Assembly (NCBI RefSeq): GCF_001273775.1
Contig: NZ_CP011801.1
Span: 4,504,001-4,568,000, forward strand
DNA length: 64,000 nucleotides
From: Nitrospira moscoviensis
Lineage (GTDB): Bacteria > Nitrospirota > Nitrospiria > Nitrospirales > Nitrospiraceae
Reading direction: 5' to 3'
Shown here piece by piece: positions 60,906-64,000 of the stretch; the first letter of the stretch is position 1; every line of letters begins with the position of its first letter. Below the pieces are notes generated by a model. The model did not search any database and had not been told where the DNA came from. It saw nothing but the letters and a program-made list of their open reading frames with translations. The position numbers were made by a program, and so were the translations under genes.

Positions 60906-61697
60906 TTACGGCCGCTTCGGAAACCAGGGAAAGAAGGCGTTCGTCGTCCGCTGGTAGTCCCGATAGTCGTCACCGCGGCTGCGCACGCCCTGCTCCTCGG
61001 CCGGCGGAATCCCCGTCACTTTTGTAAGCGCCCACCCCATGCCGATCGGGCCGATCAGCGTGAGCGGCCAGCCCGGCGCGCCGAGCGCCATCACGACGTA
61101 GCTCCACCAGTGGAGCCATTCGAAGAAATAGTTCGGGTGACGCGAGAAATACCATAGGCCGTCACGGCACACCCGATCACGATTCCAGGGCTTGGACCGA
61201 AACGTCGCGAGCTGCCAATCCGCCGCCGCTTCCCCCGCGACAGCTGCCAGCCAAATCAACACCCCGACCAATTCGATCAAGCCGAACGGCGGCCGGGGAT
61301 TTTGAATGACGACGAGGAACGGCAGCGAAAAGGCCGCCACGGCGATCGCTTGTAGTTGGAAATACCCGAACATGAACAGGCCGGCCCGTTCACCCCATTG
61401 TTGCCGGAGCCGACGATAGCGGGCATCTTCAGACTTGCCGATGACACGATCGAACAGAATATAGAAGCCGAGCCGCCCGGCGTACAGACTCACCAATATT
61501 GAGACCAGCAACTTTCGCTCGGCCTCGCCGGCGGCCTGTCCCACATACCACAACACCGTCCCGATGAGACCGGCACACCAGCCGACATCCGCAATAGAGG
61601 CGTTGCGCAGGCGCAGCTGCACGGCCCACAACACCGCCATGAAGACCACCATGGCGAGATAGGCCGCGAGCACGAGCCTGAGAGGATCGACCGTCAT
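60906..61697 (-). CDS. DUF1295 / steroid 5-alpha-reductase-like membrane protein
   Basis: A 263-residue protein with about seven helices. FRSKPWNRDRVCRDGLWYFSRHPNYFFEWLHWWSYVVMAL is the characteristic segment of the DUF1295/isoprenylcysteine-methyltransferase-like superfamily, with GLWYFSRHPNY, and GDDYRDYQRTTNAFFPW near the end. Substrate unknown (lipid reduction or methylation is possible). The ATG at 61697 overlaps the stop of the upstream reductase gene as ATGA; the longer open frame upstream is ignored. Confidence 0.88.
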   Translation of the reverse strand: MTVDPLRLVLAAYLAMVVFMAVLWAVQLRLRNASIADVGWCAGLIGTVLWYVGQAAGEAERKLLVSILVSLYAGRLGFYILFDRVIGKSEDARYRRLRQQWGERAGLFMFGYFQLQAIAVAAFSLPFLVVIQNPRPPFGLIELVGVLIWLAAVAGEAAADWQLATFRSKPWNRDRVCRDGLWYFSRHPNYFFEWLHWWSYVVMALGAPGWPLTLIGPIGMGWALTKVTGIPPAEEQGVRSRGDDYRDYQRTTNAFFPWFPKRP

Positions 61698-62569
61698 GGA
61701 GGGGGATAATCCCACAGATCCGCCCCGCGCTCCGATCGGCTCGCGAGCCATGTGCGGAATCCCGGGAGCGGGAAGGAGAGCAGGGCTTGGATCTTCTCGC
61801 AGCGGAGCGATAGGTCTGCCGGCCGCGGAGCTCCGGCATGATTGCGCGCGGAGCCTTTGATCAACCGGCCGCTCAATTCCGGATACCAGGGCAGCAACGC
61901 CTCGCCGATCTCCCACCGAGAGAGTCGTTCGCCGCCGCCGAGGTGAAAGAGGCCCGATCGTCCATGATCCAGCAATTCCCAGACGGCGCGGGCGATCGCG
62001 CCGGCCGGCAAAGGGCAGCGGTATTCGTCCGCGTACAGCATCACGTCCTTTCCCGCCCGCGCCGTCCGGCACATGTCTTCGACGAAACTGCGGTCGCCGT
62101 TGAGCGACGTGCCGGCCGTGAGCACGATGCGTAGCACGGTATGACGGGGATTCGCGAGGACCACTCGTTCCGCTTCGAGCTTGGTCTGCCCATAGACGTT
62201 GATCGGTCGCGCCTCGTCCGCTTCGCGATACCAACCCTGTCGTCCGTCGAAGACCTCGCCGCTGGAGAGGAAGATAAACGGCATGTCCCGCGCCGAGGCG
62301 GCGAGATGGGCCGTCGCCTGGACGTTGATGCGCCGCGCTCGATCGGGGTCCAGCTCGCAATCTTTCGTCCGGCTCAACGCGGCGCAGTGAATGATCGCGT
62401 CGGGCTTGGCAGAGTGCAGCAGAGAGGTCACCGCGGGGAAGTCGGTGAGGTCGACCTCGGCCCGGCTGAGGCCGCGCACGTCCCATCCAGATGCCCACCG
62501 CCGGGCGCTGCGCAGCAAATACTGGCCGATGAGTCCCGCTGCGCCGGTAACGAGGGCGAGAGGCGCCAT
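61694..62569 (-). CDS. RmlD-like SDR family reductase
   Basis: A 291-residue extended SDR. TGAAGLIGQYL is the dinucleotide fold, and the catalytic set is SSGEVFDG and Y126GQTK130 (YxxxK). The layout is that of dTDP-4-dehydrorhamnose reductase (RmlD), with SRTKDCELDP and INVYGQTKLEAE. It may make a deoxysugar, but no other rml genes are in the window. The ATG at 62569 is chosen over the frame from 62683. Confidence 0.82.
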   Translation of the reverse strand: MAPLALVTGAAGLIGQYLLRSARRWASGWDVRGLSRAEVDLTDFPAVTSLLHSAKPDAIIHCAALSRTKDCELDPDRARRINVQATAHLAASARDMPFIFLSSGEVFDGRQGWYREADEARPINVYGQTKLEAERVVLANPRHTVLRIVLTAGTSLNGDRSFVEDMCRTARAGKDVMLYADEYRCPLPAGAIARAVWELLDHGRSGLFHLGGGERLSRWEIGEALLPWYPELSGRLIKGSARNHAGAPRPADLSLRCEKIQALLSFPLPGFRTWLASRSERGADLWDYPPP

Positions 62570-62579
62570 GGCGACAAGC

Positions 62580-64000
62580 CTACTGGCGGGTGAGTTTCCT
62601 GTACCGTATCCGATGCGGCTGATCCGCTTCCTTGCCGAGGCGCTTCTTCCGGTCCGCTTCGTACTCGCTGTAGTTGCCCTCAAACCACACGACCTTGCTG
62701 TCGCCTTCGAAGGCCAGGATATGCGTCGCGATGCGGTCGAGGAACCAGCGGTCGTGGCTGCTGATGACGGCGCAGCCGGCGAAACTTTCCAGGCCTTCTT
62801 CGAGCGCGCGCAGCGTGTTGACGTCCAGATCGTTCGTCGGCTCGTCGAGGATGATGAGGTTCGCGCCTTCCTTCAGCATGCGGGCGAGATGCACGCGATT
62901 CCGCTCGCCGCCGGAGAGGTCCTTCACTTTCTTTTGCTGATCGGTCCCGGCGAAGTTGAAGCGGGCGCAGTACCCGCGGGCGTTGACCTCCACCTTGCCG
63001 AGCTTGATCGTCTCCTGTCCGTCGGAGATCACTTCATACACCGTCTTGTTGCCGTCCAAGCTGCGGTCTTGATCGACGTAGCCGAGCTTGACGGTTTCGC
63101 CGATCTTGATCGTCCCGGCGTCCGGCTTTTCCTTGCCGATGATCATTTTGAACATCGTCGTCTTGCCGGCGCCGTTCGGGCCGATCACGCCGACGATGCC
63201 GCCCTTGGGCAGGCTGAAGTTCACGTTCTCATACAGCACATTGTCACCGAAGGCCTTGCTGATGCCCTTGGCTTCGACTACTACATCGCCCAACCGCGGT
63301 CCGGGCGGAATGTAGATTTCCAGATCCTCGGCGACCTGCTCCTGCTTTTGATTGACCAGCTCCTCGTAGCGATTCAAGCGCGCCTTGCCTTTGGACTGCC
63401 GCGCCTTCGGCGACATCCGGATCCATTCCAGCTCGTGCTCGAGCGTCTTGCGGCGCTTGGACTCGGCTTTTTCCTCTTTCTCCAGCCGGTCTTTCTTCTG
63501 CTCGAGCCATGACGTGTAGTTCCCCTGGAAGGGAATCCCGTGGCCGCGGTCCAGCTCCAGGATCCAGCCGGCGACGTTGTCCAAAAAGTACCGGTCGTGC
63601 GTGACGGCGATGACCGTGCCTTTGTATTGCTGCAGGTGCTGCTCCAACCATTGCACGGACTCGGCATCCAGGTGGTTCGTGGGCTCGTCCAACAACAAGA
63701 TATCCGGCTCCTGGATCATCAACCGGCAGAGCGCCACGCGGCGCTTTTCGCCGCCGGAGAGCGTGCCGACTTTTTGATCCGCCGGCGGACAGCGCAGCGC
63801 GTCCATGGCGATCTCCAGCTCGCTTTCCAATTCCCAACCGTTGGCCGCCTCGATCTTCTCTTGGATCTGCGCCTGCTTGTCGATGAGCTTTTCCATTTCA
63901 TCGGGGCCGACTTCACCGATCTTGTTGCTGACCTCTTCATATTCTTTCAGCAGCGCGATGACTTCAGCACGCCCCTCTTCGACGACCTCCTTGACCGTCT
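62580..64000 (-). CDS. ettA: energy-dependent translational throttle protein EttA, N-terminus cut by window edge
   Basis: About 472 residues of a longer ABC-F protein, reading leftward and continuing beyond the right edge. Visible parts are the first ABC domain from before the signature LSGGEKRRVAL and Walker B DILLLDEPTNHLD, the P-site tRNA-interaction linker (ELEWIRMSPKARQSKGKAR), and the second domain with GPNGAGKTT, LSGGERNRVHL and IILDEPTNDLD. EttA binds the ribosome E site and tunes the first steps of elongation with ATP level. The frame is open to base 64000, so the missing start lies outside the window. Confidence 0.95.
   Translation of the reverse strand, partial: TVKEVVEEGRAEVIALLKEYEEVSNKIGEVGPDEMEKLIDKQAQIQEKIEAANGWELESELEIAMDALRCPPADQKVGTLSGGEKRRVALCRLMIQEPDILLLDEPTNHLDAESVQWLEQHLQQYKGTVIAVTHDRYFLDNVAGWILELDRGHGIPFQGNYTSWLEQKKDRLEKEEKAESKRRKTLEHELEWIRMSPKARQSKGKARLNRYEELVNQKQEQVAEDLEIYIPPGPRLGDVVVEAKGISKAFGDNVLYENVNFSLPKGGIVGVIGPNGAGKTTMFKMIIGKEKPDAGTIKIGETVKLGYVDQDRSLDGNKTVYEVISDGQETIKLGKVEVNARGYCARFNFAGTDQQKKVKDLSGGERNRVHLARMLKEGANLIILDEPTNDLDVNTLRALEEGLESFAGCAVISSHDRWFLDRIATHILAFEGDSKVVWFEGNYSEYEADRKKRLGKEADQPHRIRYRKLTRQ

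Noticed and set aside
1..64000. CRISPR arrays, tRNA or rRNA genes, complete insertion sequences
   Set aside because: No regularly spaced direct repeats of CRISPR type, no cloverleaf with CCA-type end noticed, and no intact transposase; only a possible transposase fragment near 14345.

Overview
The window is about 64 kb of GC-rich bacterial chromosome, densely coded on both strands. Three features suggest a Gram-negative of the Nitrospirota, probably Nitrospira-like: outer-membrane and two-partner secretion proteins, several VPxxP (PEP-CTERM-type) sorting signals next to an exopolysaccharide cluster, and a hopanoid C-3 methylase. This assignment is inference: there is no rRNA or other marker gene, and no complete insertion sequence, tRNA or CRISPR array was seen.

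Layout. (1) 1-8510, minus strand: an exopolysaccharide operon with a Wzx-type flippase, Wzy/WaaL-type polymerase or ligase, a Tat-exported glycosidase-like protein, one GT2 and two GT4 glycosyltransferases, and asparagine synthase (cut by the left edge). Several junctions are ATGA overlaps. (2) 8658-12849, minus: three exported proteins with VPxxP-type C-termini and one PstS-like binding protein. (3) 13310-15385: three direct copies of the 3' end of a tonB gene. Two are fragments; hicBA and mazEF toxin-antitoxin pairs lie between the copies. (4) 15170-24259, minus: a two-partner secretion pair (tpsB-tpsA) followed by exbB, a four-helix-bundle gene, a small ORF, exbD and tonB, with REP-like palindromes in three gaps. 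(5) 24498-32787: orphan GspC-like protein, beta-barrel protein, zinc-ribbon protein, exonuclease III, MscS channel, HDOD-GAF signalling protein, small lipoproteins and a flavoprotein disulfide reductase. (6) 32897-37101: DUF1653, a CBS protein with a probable 3' frameshift, and a cellulose-synthase-like locus (bcsA with two PilZ domains, a PilZ-like mini-gene, bcsS). (7) 37108-47674: housekeeping genes including leuCD, corA, cysQ, an aminotransferase, a PilZ protein, a lytic transglycosylase and msrA. (8) 47697-54498, minus: TPR protein, TldD/TldE protease pair, two TraT paralogues. (9) 54641-64000: a palindromic MITE-like element, a large unknown lipoprotein, hpnR with a divergent HTH/zinc-ribbon regulator, a SulP transporter, an isoprenylcysteine-methyltransferase-like membrane protein, an RmlD-like reductase and ettA (cut by the right edge).

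Much of the window concerns the cell surface: polysaccharide synthesis, sorted exoproteins, two-partner secretion, TonB energisation and outer-membrane lipids. Five intergenic regions between 8.5 and 26.4 kb carry TAAC-core hexamers repeated every 11 bp, each in the orientation of the downstream gene. They resemble boxes for an OmpR/PhoB-family regulator and may tie these surface genes together. The strongest signs of past DNA movement are the tonB 3'-end triplication around toxin-antitoxin genes and the REP-like elements within the exbB-tonB operon.
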